From the NCBI GenBank assembly GCA_020444415.1, contig JAHLLA010000004.1:124001-188000 (forward strand): a stretch of 64,000 bases of DNA, read 5' to 3'. This stretch comes from Bacteroidota bacterium (GTDB taxonomy: Bacteria; Bacteroidota; Bacteroidia; Bacteroidales; F082). Shown piece after piece: positions 8,321 through 17,882 of the stretch. The notes beneath the pieces are model-generated. The model was not told the DNA's origin, searched no databases, and was given only the letters and a program-made list of their open reading frames with translations. Numbering within the stretch: position 1 is the stretch's first letter; every line of letters begins with the position of its first letter. The position numbers and the translations under genes are program-made.

Positions 8321-9181
8321 ATGGGCTTTTTTTATTTTCTTGGGCGTAAGAAATTTTACATACACTTGCTTATAGCCGTTGTATTATCATTTGTGGTTCT
8401 TTGGCTTGTGCTTCTATCCCTTGATGCAACTACGCGGCATGGAAAAGTATTTGTGGTTCCTGATCTTTACGGGCAATCGCTGACGGATATAGCTGAAAAA
8501 AATTATGATGATTTTTTTGATTTCCAGGTAATTGATTCAGTATTTGATAAAGATCTCGACAAAGGAAGCATCATCATGCAAAACCCGTTGGCAGGATCAA
8601 AAGTGAAAAAGGGACGGCATGTATACCTGACCATCGTGGCCGAAATGCCTGAAAAAGTTTCCATGCCTAATCTTAAAAACCTCTCGCTGCGACAGGCACT
8701 CGTAACCCTTGAAGCACATGAACTTTTGGTGGGCAGGCTTGAATATGTAGAATATTTTGCCCGCAATGCGGTGGTTGATCAGGTGTTAAGTGACGAACCC
8801 GTTGAACCTGGCACCGAGTTACGAAAAGGTGCCACGATCGACTTAATTGTAGGCAAAGGTGATATGAATACAAGCGTGGCATTGCCCATGATAATTGGGG
8901 TAGAGAGGGAAAATGTACGGAAAGAATTACATCATGCTTACTTAAACCTCGGTAATGAATATTTTATAGATGTGGTAGACTCGGCAGAAGCCAGGGTTTA
9001 CAAAACAGAGCCATCGCCATTTACTTCCGAAGCACTTAACCTAGGCCAGGAAGTGGATGTTTGGTACCGTTCTGACTTGAATTTTGACTTTGAGAATTAC
9101 TTGAAAGAGTTACTTCCGGATACAATAAGCATAGATAACACGCTGCACGATAATAATATTGACAACAATGAAGATTTTTAA
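8321..9181 (+). CDS. Membrane-anchored PASTA-domain protein without a kinase domain
   Basis: 286 residues: short cytoplasmic tail (MGFFYFLGRKKFY), one transmembrane helix (about 13-33), then extracytoplasmic PASTA repeats at about 44-108 (VFVVPDLYGQSLTDI), 110-178 (VSMPNLKNLSLRQAL) and a weaker third at about 182-250 (VALPMIIGVERENV), ending in a low-complexity acidic/Asn tail. PASTA domains bind muropeptides or beta-lactam-like ligands in kinases and PBPs; here there is no kinase or transpeptidase. Adjacency to ddl suggests a role in the cell wall. The 3' end overlaps the next gene by 14 bp, implying translational coupling. Confidence 0.85.
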   Translation: MGFFYFLGRKKFYIHLLIAVVLSFVVLWLVLLSLDATTRHGKVFVVPDLYGQSLTDIAEKNYDDFFDFQVIDSVFDKDLDKGSIIMQNPLAGSKVKKGRHVYLTIVAEMPEKVSMPNLKNLSLRQALVTLEAHELLVGRLEYVEYFARNAVVDQVLSDEPVEPGTELRKGATIDLIVGKGDMNTSVALPMIIGVERENVRKELHHAYLNLGNEYFIDVVDSAEARVYKTEPSPFTSEALNLGQEVDVWYRSDLNFDFENYLKELLPDTISIDNTLHDNNIDNNEDF

Positions 9182-11300
9182 ACAGTCTTTAACCGCTATA
9201 TGTCTTTTCATTGTGGCTGCATTGCCGGGGCAGGAAATATTAACCGGCTTGCAATACAACGAGGTGATAAAAAAGGAAGCGCAGTTACAAACAGGACATT
9301 CAGAAAGAGGCACCGATGAAGAGATCATCCTGCACCTGCCTTTTTTCGATGATTTTAAAAATATCAACAGGTATCCTGATGCAAATCTGTGGCAGGATAA
9401 AGACGTCTTTATCAATAAAGACTTTCCATACTTTGCACCGAACATCGGGGCAGCCACATTTGATGCCATTGACAGTACAGGTGCTGTATATGGAAATGCG
9501 CTCATTATTCCTTTTGAAGCAGATCACCTTACATCTCATATACTGAGGCTCGATTCTGTTTTCAACCCTATTGTAAAAGCCTTATCTCCTGCCGATTCAC
9601 TTTATTTGAGTTTTTTTTATCAACCGCAGGGATACGGAGATGAACCTGAACCCGGCGACACCTTGCTACTGGAATTTTCATACCTGACGGGTGATACCGT
9701 GTTTTCGCATATCGATTCTTTAAAGGTCTTTGTTAATTACTACCTGGAAAATGAACAGGATACACTCAAGCCGTTTGATACTTTATACGCACCTCCAGGG
9801 TGCGACACCAATCTCTACATCATCAATTTTAAAACATTAACCTGGGGCGATTGGGTAATGATGCCCTGCGACTCGGTTTTTATGCCTGAAACATCCTGGA
9901 AAACACAATGGAAATCAGAAGGCATGAAACTTTCTGAATTTCAGGATTTGTATGGCAAAGATTGGGTTCAGGTGATGATTCCGGTTAAGGACAGCATCTA
10001 TTTTTATAAGGATTTCTCATTCCGTTTCAGAAATTATGCCAGCATCGCCAATGACCTTATCCCGTCTTTCCGAAGCAATGTCGATCAGTGGAATGTGGAT
10101 TATGTGTACCTGAACTACAATCGGTCAATTGCCGATACCACCTACAGGATTTTATCATTTTCAAACCGGGCGCCATCGTTCCTTAAAAACTACCAGGTAA
10201 TGCCCTACCGGCAATACCGTGCAGATGCGCCGGTAAACACCTTAAAACCTGCATTGGAAATGTATATCACTAACCTCGACAAGGTAGAACGTAACACGAA
10301 ATATCAATATACAGTAAAGCAAGTGGCCGGTAACTTCGGATATACTTATAACGGGGGAAGCTGCAACCTGCCGCCATTTTACGAATTTGGCTTTCAAAAT
10401 TGCAATACACCCTGTGGCTCAGCCCATGCATGTCCTCCGGTATCTGCATTTAATTTGGATTTTAGCAGAGATACTTCTTCATATATCATCAAGCATTTTA
10501 TCAGCGACTCATCCGAATCCAATATAATAGTTGATTCCGCCATATATCGTCAGGGCTTCTATAACTACTACGCATATGACGATGGTACACCAGAATTTGG
10601 ATATGGTGTGGAGCCTGCCGGTGCTTTTATCGCATACCAGTTTACATTAAGTGTACCCGACACCTTATTCGGTGTTCAAATGTATTTTAACCAAACTAAG
10701 GATTTTGCCAACAACCAGTTTTTTAACATTAACATTTGGCGCGATAATAATGGAAGGCCAGGTGAGATTGTTGCCCAGTTGCAAAGCCAACAGGCCATGT
10801 GGAATGGTGGGTTGTACGAGTTTTATCCCTATATGTTGGATGAGCCTGTAGTTTTATCCGGAACTTTTTACGTGGGCGTGCAGCAATTTGACGGAGGTAG
10901 CCTCAATATTGGTTTTGATGCCAACAACGATAACCGCGACAAAATTTTCTATAAACTGGAACAAGCATGGTATAGCAGTAATTTTGGTGGATCATTACTT
11001 ATCAGACCCATGTTTGGGCCCAACATGGTTTTAAGTACAGAAGATATTTCAATTCAAAATGAGGATCAGGCGATGGTTTTTCCAAATCCCGCTCGCACCT
11101 GGTTCACCATAGGAAATGAGAAAATAAGGTCAGACAGAAATGCCCAACTCTCTGTTTACAATATGTTTGGACAACGCATTATACATCAACTTGGCATTTC
11201 AAAAAATATTGATATCAGCCATCTTTCCTCCGGTATGTATATTATCAGGATCATAAGCGAGGGAAAATCATTTAACGACAAACTCCTTATCAGCCGATGA
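9168..11300 (+). CDS. Secreted protein with T9SS type A C-terminal sorting domain
   Basis: About 710 residues. The ATG at 9168 is chosen because the possible start at 9159 is TTG and MKIFKQSLTAICLFIVAALP starts a signal peptide ending near PGQE. The body is a large beta-rich region with no enzymatic motif I recognise. It contains a small Cys cluster (NGGSCNLPPF, GFQNCNTPCGSAHACPP) and a late jelly-roll-like region (about 450-620). The C-terminal ~75 residues are a T9SS type A domain (VFPNPARTWFTI ... ISHLSSGMYIIRI ... KLLISR). Overlaps the PASTA gene and the rluD start (ATGA, 4 bp), so it is cotranscribed with both. Confidence 0.8.
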   Translation: MKIFKQSLTAICLFIVAALPGQEILTGLQYNEVIKKEAQLQTGHSERGTDEEIILHLPFFDDFKNINRYPDANLWQDKDVFINKDFPYFAPNIGAATFDAIDSTGAVYGNALIIPFEADHLTSHILRLDSVFNPIVKALSPADSLYLSFFYQPQGYGDEPEPGDTLLLEFSYLTGDTVFSHIDSLKVFVNYYLENEQDTLKPFDTLYAPPGCDTNLYIINFKTLTWGDWVMMPCDSVFMPETSWKTQWKSEGMKLSEFQDLYGKDWVQVMIPVKDSIYFYKDFSFRFRNYASIANDLIPSFRSNVDQWNVDYVYLNYNRSIADTTYRILSFSNRAPSFLKNYQVMPYRQYRADAPVNTLKPALEMYITNLDKVERNTKYQYTVKQVAGNFGYTYNGGSCNLPPFYEFGFQNCNTPCGSAHACPPVSAFNLDFSRDTSSYIIKHFISDSSESNIIVDSAIYRQGFYNYYAYDDGTPEFGYGVEPAGAFIAYQFTLSVPDTLFGVQMYFNQTKDFANNQFFNINIWRDNNGRPGEIVAQLQSQQAMWNGGLYEFYPYMLDEPVVLSGTFYVGVQQFDGGSLNIGFDANNDNRDKIFYKLEQAWYSSNFGGSLLIRPMFGPNMVLSTEDISIQNEDQAMVFPNPARTWFTIGNEKIRSDRNAQLSVYNMFGQRIIHQLGISKNIDISHLSSGMYIIRIISEGKSFNDKLLISR

Positions 11301-12346
11301 CCACAGAAGATCTAGATGTTAGAGAAGAAAATTCGGAGCTTTATGAACATTTCAGAATAGAAGTTGATCCCGGCCAGGCGCTTACTAGGATCGATAAATT
11401 CCTTTTCAATCGCATTCAAAATGCTTCCAGGAATAAAATCCAGACGGCAGCTAAAGCAGGGAATATCCTGGTGAACAACGAAGCCGTAAAATCAAATTAT
11501 AAAGTACGGCCCGGTGATGTAATCTCTGTTGTCATGTCACATCCACCCAGGGATGTTGAAATAACCGCTGAAGACATTCCTCTCGATATACATTATGAAG
11601 ATGACGATGTGATCATTATAAACAAGCAGGCTGGATTGGTGGTTCATCCGGGGCATGGCAATTTTACGGGTACTTTATTACATGGACTGGCATACCATTT
11701 TCAGCAATCAGGCCAAACCAACATCGAAAATGGTTTTGGATATTTGGTACATCGCATCGATAAAGACACTTCAGGTTTGCTACTGGTAGCAAAAAGTGAA
11801 GAAGCCCAAACCAAACTGGCCAAGCAATTTTTCGACCACAGCATTGACCGGGCATATGAAGCCCTCGTTTGGGGTGAACCCACAGAAGAGGCCGGTACCA
11901 TTGAAGGAAGTATCGCACGCAATCCACACGACAGAACTCAGATGACAGTATTCCCCGAAAATGATAAAGGTAAGGAAGCCATCACCCATTATAAAATTTT
12001 AAGAAAGTTTGGTTATGTCAGCCTGCTTGAATGCGTATTGGAAACGGGAAGAACTCACCAGATCAGGGCACATTTAAAATATATTGGTCATCCTCTATTC
12101 AATGATCAAAAATATGGTGGGCATCAAATATTAAAGGGTACTACTTTTACCAAGTACAAACAATTTGTACAAAATTGTTTTAAGATCATTCCGAGGCAGG
12201 CTTTGCATGCTCGTTCCATTGGCTTTGTTCATCCAAAAACAGGAAAAAAAATATCTTTTACTTCGGACTTACCTGCTGATATGAATGAGGTACTGGCTAA
12301 ATGGGAACATTATACTGTGCATAAGCAATTGGATGAAGAAGAATAG
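11297..12346 (+). CDS. rluD: 23S rRNA pseudouridine synthase, RluD family
   Basis: 349 residues. An S4 RNA-binding domain (about 25-85: TRIDKFLFNRIQNASRNKIQ) is followed by the catalytic domain with GYLVHRIDKDTSGLLL near residue 150, the RluA-type motif containing the catalytic Asp. GRTHQIRAHL and HALHARSIGF-like segments are also family marks. It isomerises uridines in helix 69 of 23S rRNA if truly RluD; RluA/RluC substrates cannot be excluded. Starts by ATGA overlap with the T9SS gene. Confidence 0.92.
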   Translation: MTTEDLDVREENSELYEHFRIEVDPGQALTRIDKFLFNRIQNASRNKIQTAAKAGNILVNNEAVKSNYKVRPGDVISVVMSHPPRDVEITAEDIPLDIHYEDDDVIIINKQAGLVVHPGHGNFTGTLLHGLAYHFQQSGQTNIENGFGYLVHRIDKDTSGLLLVAKSEEAQTKLAKQFFDHSIDRAYEALVWGEPTEEAGTIEGSIARNPHDRTQMTVFPENDKGKEAITHYKILRKFGYVSLLECVLETGRTHQIRAHLKYIGHPLFNDQKYGGHQILKGTTFTKYKQFVQNCFKIIPRQALHARSIGFVHPKTGKKISFTSDLPADMNEVLAKWEHYTVHKQLDEEE

Positions 12347-14281
12347 TTATTCAGACATATTCAAATAAGAAGCTTTAATGACCTGCTGTCGATCTTCCGT
12401 TTTTATGTAAATAAGATATATTCCTCTGGCCTGTGTTCTTATATCAATATAGATACCGTCATCTTTATAATTTAAAAATACAGGACTTACCATCCTTCCA
12501 GTCAGATCGTAAACTTCCACTTCAATGAAATTGGGTGTTTCCCTGCCAAATGATAGCTTAAATTTACCGTCCAGAGAAGGATTCGGTGATAAAGTGGGTA
12601 AAACTTTTATATAATTATTCCTGATAATGCTGTCAGTCACAAGGTTTGAACCGGCAATTAGTTTAACACGATAAGTTCCAAATGTGTTATATTGAATGGA
12701 AGGAGGATTCTCACCTTCAGCGAAATCCGGTTCTCCTCCATCGAATTGCCACATGTATTCAGTTATATTTCCAACGGAGTGATTATAAAACTGTACCCTT
12801 TCACCAACACTGACCTCGGTAACATCGGAAGAGAAATTGGCAGTTATTTTGGTTGTATCTAGATTGGTTCCTTTTAATGAGAGTACACCTGTGTTTTCCG
12901 GGTCGAGCCAATACTTTAGTTGCCGGGTTGAATCAGCACCTTCAGATGCCCACGCATAACTAAGCTTACCATAATAATCCGGTTCATCAGGATGACTACA
13001 GGATGCATTTCCCCCCGTAAGGGATCCGATCAGATACCCTTCAGTACTAAACAGTGGGCAACCCGATGAACCTCCCTCGGTTACTCCATGACCATTCTCT
13101 GTTTCTGTCCATGTGACCTTCCAGTATCTGCCATCATTATTGGGAGTCGGATCGTAATAATCCACAGATACAATCGGTTCATCATAGGTGGAAATCATTG
13201 TAACATCGCCTTGTGGATGATGCATTGTGACACCAGAGGTCGAAACTTTACCGGATCGATCCCATCCATTATAAAATACCCTGAAATCATCTGGAATTTC
13301 TTCATTTAATAAAAGCAGTTTAAAGTCAGATGCACGATCTACATCATATTCGCTGTGCGCCAGTAATTGCGCTCCAATCATACTATTATCAAAATCTGGC
13401 TCATACAAAGGCATTTCGCAGCCTTCAACTTCATAATTAAAATCAAATATCCAGGCTCCATAATCATAGGATGTCGCATTTTTTCCGCAATGGTTTGCAG
13501 TTATTAAATAAGGTGTGCCATCATTCCGGGTATTATTCACCAGTGTTCCCGTACACCAGAATAATCTGGTGCCCTCTTTAACAAGTACTCGGACCACGCC
13601 ATCTTTCTGAAACTGCCAATTTTCCCCTTCTTTACAATTTACGAGTACCTCGCAACTTCCTGCATCACCAAAATCACGATCAGCATCACCATGAAAAGCA
13701 TCTGCTATTCCAATTTCAACAATCTTAAAAGGCAATGTATCGTATTTTTTTTCTGTATTCAATTCTATGATCAGTTGTGGCCCCTTTAAAAAACCAATTG
13801 CAAATTGGGATGCATTCTCATTCATATCAAATGGGCCCAGTACTTGGGTTCGATCACCATTATAAATAAAAATCCTATCACCTTTTATCAATTCCATTTT
13901 ACGGAAATAGACATTTATACCTTCGGCACCAGTTACCTCAAAACCAATTCGATATATATAAGAGCCTTCTGCCGTTTTATCCCAAATGCCTGCACCCTGA
14001 ACAGAAGCATCCAGTACGATTGTTTGTCCGGCCAATAGCGGAAGCACCTCATTTTTTGGCGGCTCCTCTTTTGGCATTTCGGGAATCTTAAGCATCATAG
14101 GATGCAAAGAATGAAGTGCCTTGGCAGTGAAAGATGCTGGCTCGAATTGTGTTACTGTTTGACCCATTAACATGATCGGAACCAACCATAAAAAAAAGAA
14201 AAGCCAGTATGTTATCTTGTTGTTTTTCAAATATTTTGCCCTTAAACTATGGTCTGCAAATAACACAGATCCTATATTCAT
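12347..14281 (-). CDS. Secreted trypsin-fold serine protease (lysyl-endopeptidase-like) with PKD and T9SS domains
   Basis: 644 residues. A signal segment (YWLFFFLWLVPIMLMGQ, about 25-41) precedes a pro-region. The S1-family catalytic domain shows ITANHCG (His near 264), ASDFKLLLL (Asp near 318) and EGGSSGCPLFS (Ser near 405), an arrangement like Achromobacter lysyl endopeptidase, with Cys residues that could form disulfides. A PKD-like domain (about 475-550, YMWQFDGGEP) and T9SS type A domain (LSPNPSLDGKFKLSF ... to the end) follow. Extracellular proteolysis is inferred; Lys specificity is not proven. The ATG at 14281 leaves an unusually long N-region; a TTG at about 14230 would give a more typical signal peptide. 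Convergent with rluD without a gap. Confidence 0.82.
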   Translation of the reverse strand: MNIGSVLFADHSLRAKYLKNNKITYWLFFFLWLVPIMLMGQTVTQFEPASFTAKALHSLHPMMLKIPEMPKEEPPKNEVLPLLAGQTIVLDASVQGAGIWDKTAEGSYIYRIGFEVTGAEGINVYFRKMELIKGDRIFIYNGDRTQVLGPFDMNENASQFAIGFLKGPQLIIELNTEKKYDTLPFKIVEIGIADAFHGDADRDFGDAGSCEVLVNCKEGENWQFQKDGVVRVLVKEGTRLFWCTGTLVNNTRNDGTPYLITANHCGKNATSYDYGAWIFDFNYEVEGCEMPLYEPDFDNSMIGAQLLAHSEYDVDRASDFKLLLLNEEIPDDFRVFYNGWDRSGKVSTSGVTMHHPQGDVTMISTYDEPIVSVDYYDPTPNNDGRYWKVTWTETENGHGVTEGGSSGCPLFSTEGYLIGSLTGGNASCSHPDEPDYYGKLSYAWASEGADSTRQLKYWLDPENTGVLSLKGTNLDTTKITANFSSDVTEVSVGERVQFYNHSVGNITEYMWQFDGGEPDFAEGENPPSIQYNTFGTYRVKLIAGSNLVTDSIIRNNYIKVLPTLSPNPSLDGKFKLSFGRETPNFIEVEVYDLTGRMVSPVFLNYKDDGIYIDIRTQARGIYLIYIKTEDRQQVIKASYLNMSE

Positions 14282-14410
14282 GACACAAATGTAGCGAATA
14301 TCAATTTCAAATCAATTATACGGTTCTAAATTAAAATGCATCTTGATTTTATACGAATTTACCGCTATTAAGTTCAATTATTCTCTAATTTTACGGCAAA
14401 TTCAGAAGGA

Positions 14411-15376
14411 ATGATTGTAATCACAGGAGCTGCAGGTTTTATTGGAAGCGTACTCGTTAAAAAAATGAATCTTGATGGAAGAAAAGATTTGATCCTTGTA
14501 GATGATTTTTCAAGAGATGATAAAAATAAAAACCTTGAGAGCAAGGTGTTTGAGAAAAAGATTCATAGGGATGAATTTTTTCAATGGTTTGATGCACATT
14601 ACCATGAAGTTCATTTTATTTTGCACATTGGAGCCCGCACCGATACCACGGAATTCAACAAAGAAATATTTGATATTCTGAATCTGAATTACTCAAAGCA
14701 AATCTGGCATCGTTGCGTCGAATATAAAATTCCTTTGATATACGCATCATCAGCAGCTACATATGGAATGGGTGAATTTGGCTACAAAGATGATCATGAC
14801 GTTGTTGAAAAATTAAAACCTCTGAATCCTTATGGCGAATCAAAAAATAATTTCGATAAGTGGGTACTTTCTCAAACGGAAGAACCACCGTTTTGGGCTG
14901 GCTTAAAGTTTTTTAACGTATATGGTCCAAATGAGTACCATAAAGGACGGATGGCATCCGTGATTATACATGCATTTAACCAAATAAAAGAGACAGGGAA
15001 GGTTAAATTATTCAATTCTCACAATCCCGATTTTAAAAACGGGGAGCAACTGCGTGATTTCGTGTATGTAAAAGATGTGACCGATGTGATCTATTTCCTG
15101 ATGAACAACAGGCCCGATTCAGGTTTGTATAACCTGGGCACCGGTAAAGCCAGAACTTTTCTCGATCTGGCAAATGCTACATTTTCAGCTATGGATAAGG
15201 AAGCTGTAATTGAGTTTATCGATACTCCTGAAGACATACGTGATAAATACCAGTATTTTACGCAAGCAGAAATGGCCAAACTTTTCGCTGCAGGTTACGA
15301 CAAACCATTCTATTCCCTACAAAAAGGAATTGATGATTATGTGAAGAAGTATTTATCAGGAGAGAATTATCTCTAA
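14411..15376 (+). CDS. hldD: ADP-L-glycero-D-manno-heptose-6-epimerase
   Basis: 321 residues, typical for HldD/RfaD. Rossmann motif GAAGFIGS at residues 5-12, LHIGARTDTTE, ASSAATYG near 115, and the catalytic YGESK (Tyr-x-x-x-Lys) near 140. The family interconverts ADP-heptose epimers for LPS inner-core synthesis in the cytoplasm, so the organism probably makes heptose-containing lipid A core. Other heptose genes are not nearby. Confidence 0.92.
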   Translation: MIVITGAAGFIGSVLVKKMNLDGRKDLILVDDFSRDDKNKNLESKVFEKKIHRDEFFQWFDAHYHEVHFILHIGARTDTTEFNKEIFDILNLNYSKQIWHRCVEYKIPLIYASSAATYGMGEFGYKDDHDVVEKLKPLNPYGESKNNFDKWVLSQTEEPPFWAGLKFFNVYGPNEYHKGRMASVIIHAFNQIKETGKVKLFNSHNPDFKNGEQLRDFVYVKDVTDVIYFLMNNRPDSGLYNLGTGKARTFLDLANATFSAMDKEAVIEFIDTPEDIRDKYQYFTQAEMAKLFAAGYDKPFYSLQKGIDDYVKKYLSGENYL

Positions 15377-15383
15377 AACAACC

Positions 15384-15478
15384 AGACCCGCATAGTGGAC
15401 TTGCACTCAGCGGGTTAAAATAAAATTCCAGGTAACCTCCTCAACCCGCTGAAAGCAAAAATGGCCATTCAGCGGGTT
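15384..15478. repeat. Composite palindromic repeat, CCCGCT family (two hairpins)
   Basis: Two hairpins lie between the convergent hldD and mnmA genes. The first (15384-15416) has GACCCGC / GCGGGTT arms around AGTGGACTTGCACT. The second (15443-15478) has perfect 11-bp arms AACCCGCTGAA / TTCAGCGGGTT, and its last base overlaps the mnmA stop codon. The arms match those at 53223-53342 and 57076-57254, so this is an interspersed family. By position it could also end transcription from both sides, although no long T-run follows. Confidence 0.75.
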
Positions 15479-16536
15479 TAGATAATCATCCCGCTTCCTA
15501 CACAAATTTCTTCATTACTATCGTAGATAACCGCAAATTGACCCGGCGCAATACCTGAAATTTTATCATCAGAAATGATACGTATTCCCTGTACATCCCT
15601 TACCAGTTTACCTGAATTATATTCCGGCTGGTGCCTTATCTTGAACTTGATTTTCGTCATGTTGCTGTAATCATGATTTGGATTTAAAAAATGAAGCTCA
15701 TCCAGGCAAATCTTATCATCATATTGGGCGATGGGATCATAGCCATTAGATACATACACAATGTTTCTGGTGATGTCTTTTTGCACCACAAACCACGGGC
15801 CCCCTCCCAAACGAAGTCCACGGCGCTGACCGATGGTATGAAACCAGATACCTTTATGTTCACCCAATAATTTCCCGGTTTCCAGTTCGATTATTTCACC
15901 CGGCTGCTCGCCTACATACTTTTTAATGAAATCTGAATAATTGATTTTCCCTAAAAAGCATATTCCCTGGCTGTCAGGACGATGTGCGCTTGGTAGTTTC
16001 ATGGCAATAGCTAGCTTTCTGACCTCTTCTTTCTGCAGATGACCAATGGGAAACATTACCTTTTGGAGTTGATCGTAATTGATCTGTCCAAGAAAATATG
16101 TCTGATCTTTTACTTTATCTGCTGCCGTCGACAGGAAAACACCTTCCTCATTTTCATAAGATGTTGCGTAGTGTCCCGTTGCGATCTTATCAAAATCATG
16201 TCCCATCCGGTCGTTAAAAGCACCGAATTTGATCAATAGATTACACATGATATCCGGGTTAGGTGTCAGTCCCCGTTTTACTGTGTCAAGTGTATATTTT
16301 ACCACCGTCGACCAGTATTCCTTTTGCAGGTCAATGATGTCCATTTTACAACCATACTTCTTAGCAATCCAGGTGGTAATTTCTATATCTTCCTCAGATG
16401 GGCAATCCATGAAAGCATCCTCATCCTCCATCCCAATTTTAATGTAAAAAATATGAGGATCATATCCCTGTTCCTTTAACAGCGGAATAGTGACAGAACT
16501 GTCAACTCCACCTGAAACCAGTGCAGCTATCTTCAT
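15478..16536 (-). CDS. mnmA: tRNA-specific 2-thiouridylase MnmA
   Basis: 352 residues. PP-loop SGGVDSSVTI (about 8-17) activates U34 by adenylation. The catalytic cysteines are visible in NPDIMCNLLIKFG (about residue 98) and DSQGICFLGKI (about 193); GHYA and HTIGQRRGLRLGG are further signatures. It makes 2-thiouridine at the wobble base of Lys, Glu and Gln tRNAs. A near-match -7 box (GATCTTTG, minus strand 16552-16559) lies just upstream. Confidence 0.95.
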   Translation of the reverse strand: MKIAALVSGGVDSSVTIPLLKEQGYDPHIFYIKIGMEDEDAFMDCPSEEDIEITTWIAKKYGCKMDIIDLQKEYWSTVVKYTLDTVKRGLTPNPDIMCNLLIKFGAFNDRMGHDFDKIATGHYATSYENEEGVFLSTAADKVKDQTYFLGQINYDQLQKVMFPIGHLQKEEVRKLAIAMKLPSAHRPDSQGICFLGKINYSDFIKKYVGEQPGEIIELETGKLLGEHKGIWFHTIGQRRGLRLGGGPWFVVQKDITRNIVYVSNGYDPIAQYDDKICLDELHFLNPNHDYSNMTKIKFKIRHQPEYNSGKLVRDVQGIRIISDDKISGIAPGQFAVIYDSNEEICVGSGMII

Positions 16537-16634
16537 TGCTTAAAATTTTGGCAAAGATCGCTAAAAGATTCATTTTCCAATAAAAAGAGTGTTTCTAAAT
16601 ATGAATCGCGCGTGTTTCAAACAACAAGATTTTT

Positions 16635-16642
16635 TACTTTTG
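16635..16642 (+). promoter_or_regulatory. -7 promoter box TACTTTTG for kbl-acpS
   Basis: Exact TAnnTTTG match, 40 nt before the kbl ATG. Confidence 0.45.
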
Positions 16643-16682
16643 GTGACTAATAAAACATTCAAATACTTTTAAATACATCAAC

Positions 16683-17873
16683 ATGTACGGAAAATTCAAA
16701 GACCACCTGAGCAAAGAAATCAAAGATATTAAAGAAGCCGGGCTGTATAAAAACGAACGCATTATCGTGAGTCCGCAAAAAGCTGAAATAAAGCTGGATA
16801 GCGGCCAAGAGGTGCTGAATTTCTGCGCCAATAATTATCTCGGACTGTCCAACCATCCGGAATTGATCAATGCTGCTAACCAAGCGCTCGACTCACATGG
16901 TTATGGTATGTCATCCGTTCGGTTTATTTGTGGCACAACAGACTTACATAAAAAACTGGAGAAAAAGATCGCCGAATTTTTTAAGACGGAAGACACCATA
17001 CTTTACGCAGCCGCTTTTGATGCCAATGGTGGTGTATTTGAGCCACTATTAACCACCGAAGATGCCATCATCTCAGACAGCCTCAATCATGCTTCCATCA
17101 TTGATGGTGTAAGATTATGCAAAGCACAACGCTACCGTTATCCTAATGCTGATATGGAAGCACTGGAAAAAGTGCTCATCGAAGCGCAGGCACAGCGTTT
17201 CAGGATCATTGTTACCGATGGTGTATTTTCGATGGATGGTAATGTAGCACCTGTGGATAAAATGGTTGAGTTAGCTGAAAAATATGATGCCATGGTCATG
17301 GTGGATGAATGCCATTCGGCAGGAGTTGTTGGGAAAACCGGAAGAGGTGTGAGTGAGCATTTCAATATCATGGGCAAACTGGATATTATTACCGGAACCT
17401 TGGGTAAAGCATTCGGCGGGGCTGTTGGTGGTTTTACAACGGGCCATAAAGAAATTATCGAAATGCTACGTCAGCGTTCACGTCCATATTTGTTTTCCAA
17501 CTCCTTGCCTCCGGCAGTGGTGAATGCGGGCATCCGCATGTTCGATATGATGAATGAAACCAATGAATTACAAGACAAACTTCATGCGAATACGGATTAT
17601 TTCATGAAGAAAATGACAGCCGCCGGATTTGATATCAAGCCTACCCAATCAGCTATTTGCGCAGTCATGTTATACGATGCCAAATTATCGCAGGATATGG
17701 CAGCTAAACTACTTGAAGAAGGCATTTACGTGATCGGTTTTTACTTCCCGGTAGTTCCAAAAGGCGAAGCACGCATCAGGGTGCAGTTATCTGCAGGACA
17801 TGAGAGGGCACATTTGGATAAAGCCATCGCTGCATTCACCAAAGTGGGTAAGGAATTAAACGTTATTAAATAA
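16683..17873 (+). CDS. kbl: Glycine C-acetyltransferase (2-amino-3-ketobutyrate CoA ligase)
   Basis: 396 residues, alpha-oxoamine synthase family (PLP fold type I). FCANNYLGLSNHPEL at the N-terminus, MVDECHSAGVVGKTGRG with the PLP-contacting Asp and His, and GTLGKAFGGAVGG with the Schiff-base Lys. Converts 2-amino-3-oxobutyrate plus CoA to glycine plus acetyl-CoA in threonine degradation. The related AONS/BioF and serine palmitoyltransferase share the fold, but N-terminal wording (KFKDHLSKEIKDIKEAGLYK) and length favour Kbl. No threonine dehydrogenase is adjacent. The acpS gene follows after 9 bp. Confidence 0.9.
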   Translation: MYGKFKDHLSKEIKDIKEAGLYKNERIIVSPQKAEIKLDSGQEVLNFCANNYLGLSNHPELINAANQALDSHGYGMSSVRFICGTTDLHKKLEKKIAEFFKTEDTILYAAAFDANGGVFEPLLTTEDAIISDSLNHASIIDGVRLCKAQRYRYPNADMEALEKVLIEAQAQRFRIIVTDGVFSMDGNVAPVDKMVELAEKYDAMVMVDECHSAGVVGKTGRGVSEHFNIMGKLDIITGTLGKAFGGAVGGFTTGHKEIIEMLRQRSRPYLFSNSLPPAVVNAGIRMFDMMNETNELQDKLHANTDYFMKKMTAAGFDIKPTQSAICAVMLYDAKLSQDMAAKLLEEGIYVIGFYFPVVPKGEARIRVQLSAGHERAHLDKAIAAFTKVGKELNVIK

Positions 17874-17882
17874 CAAGCAGAT

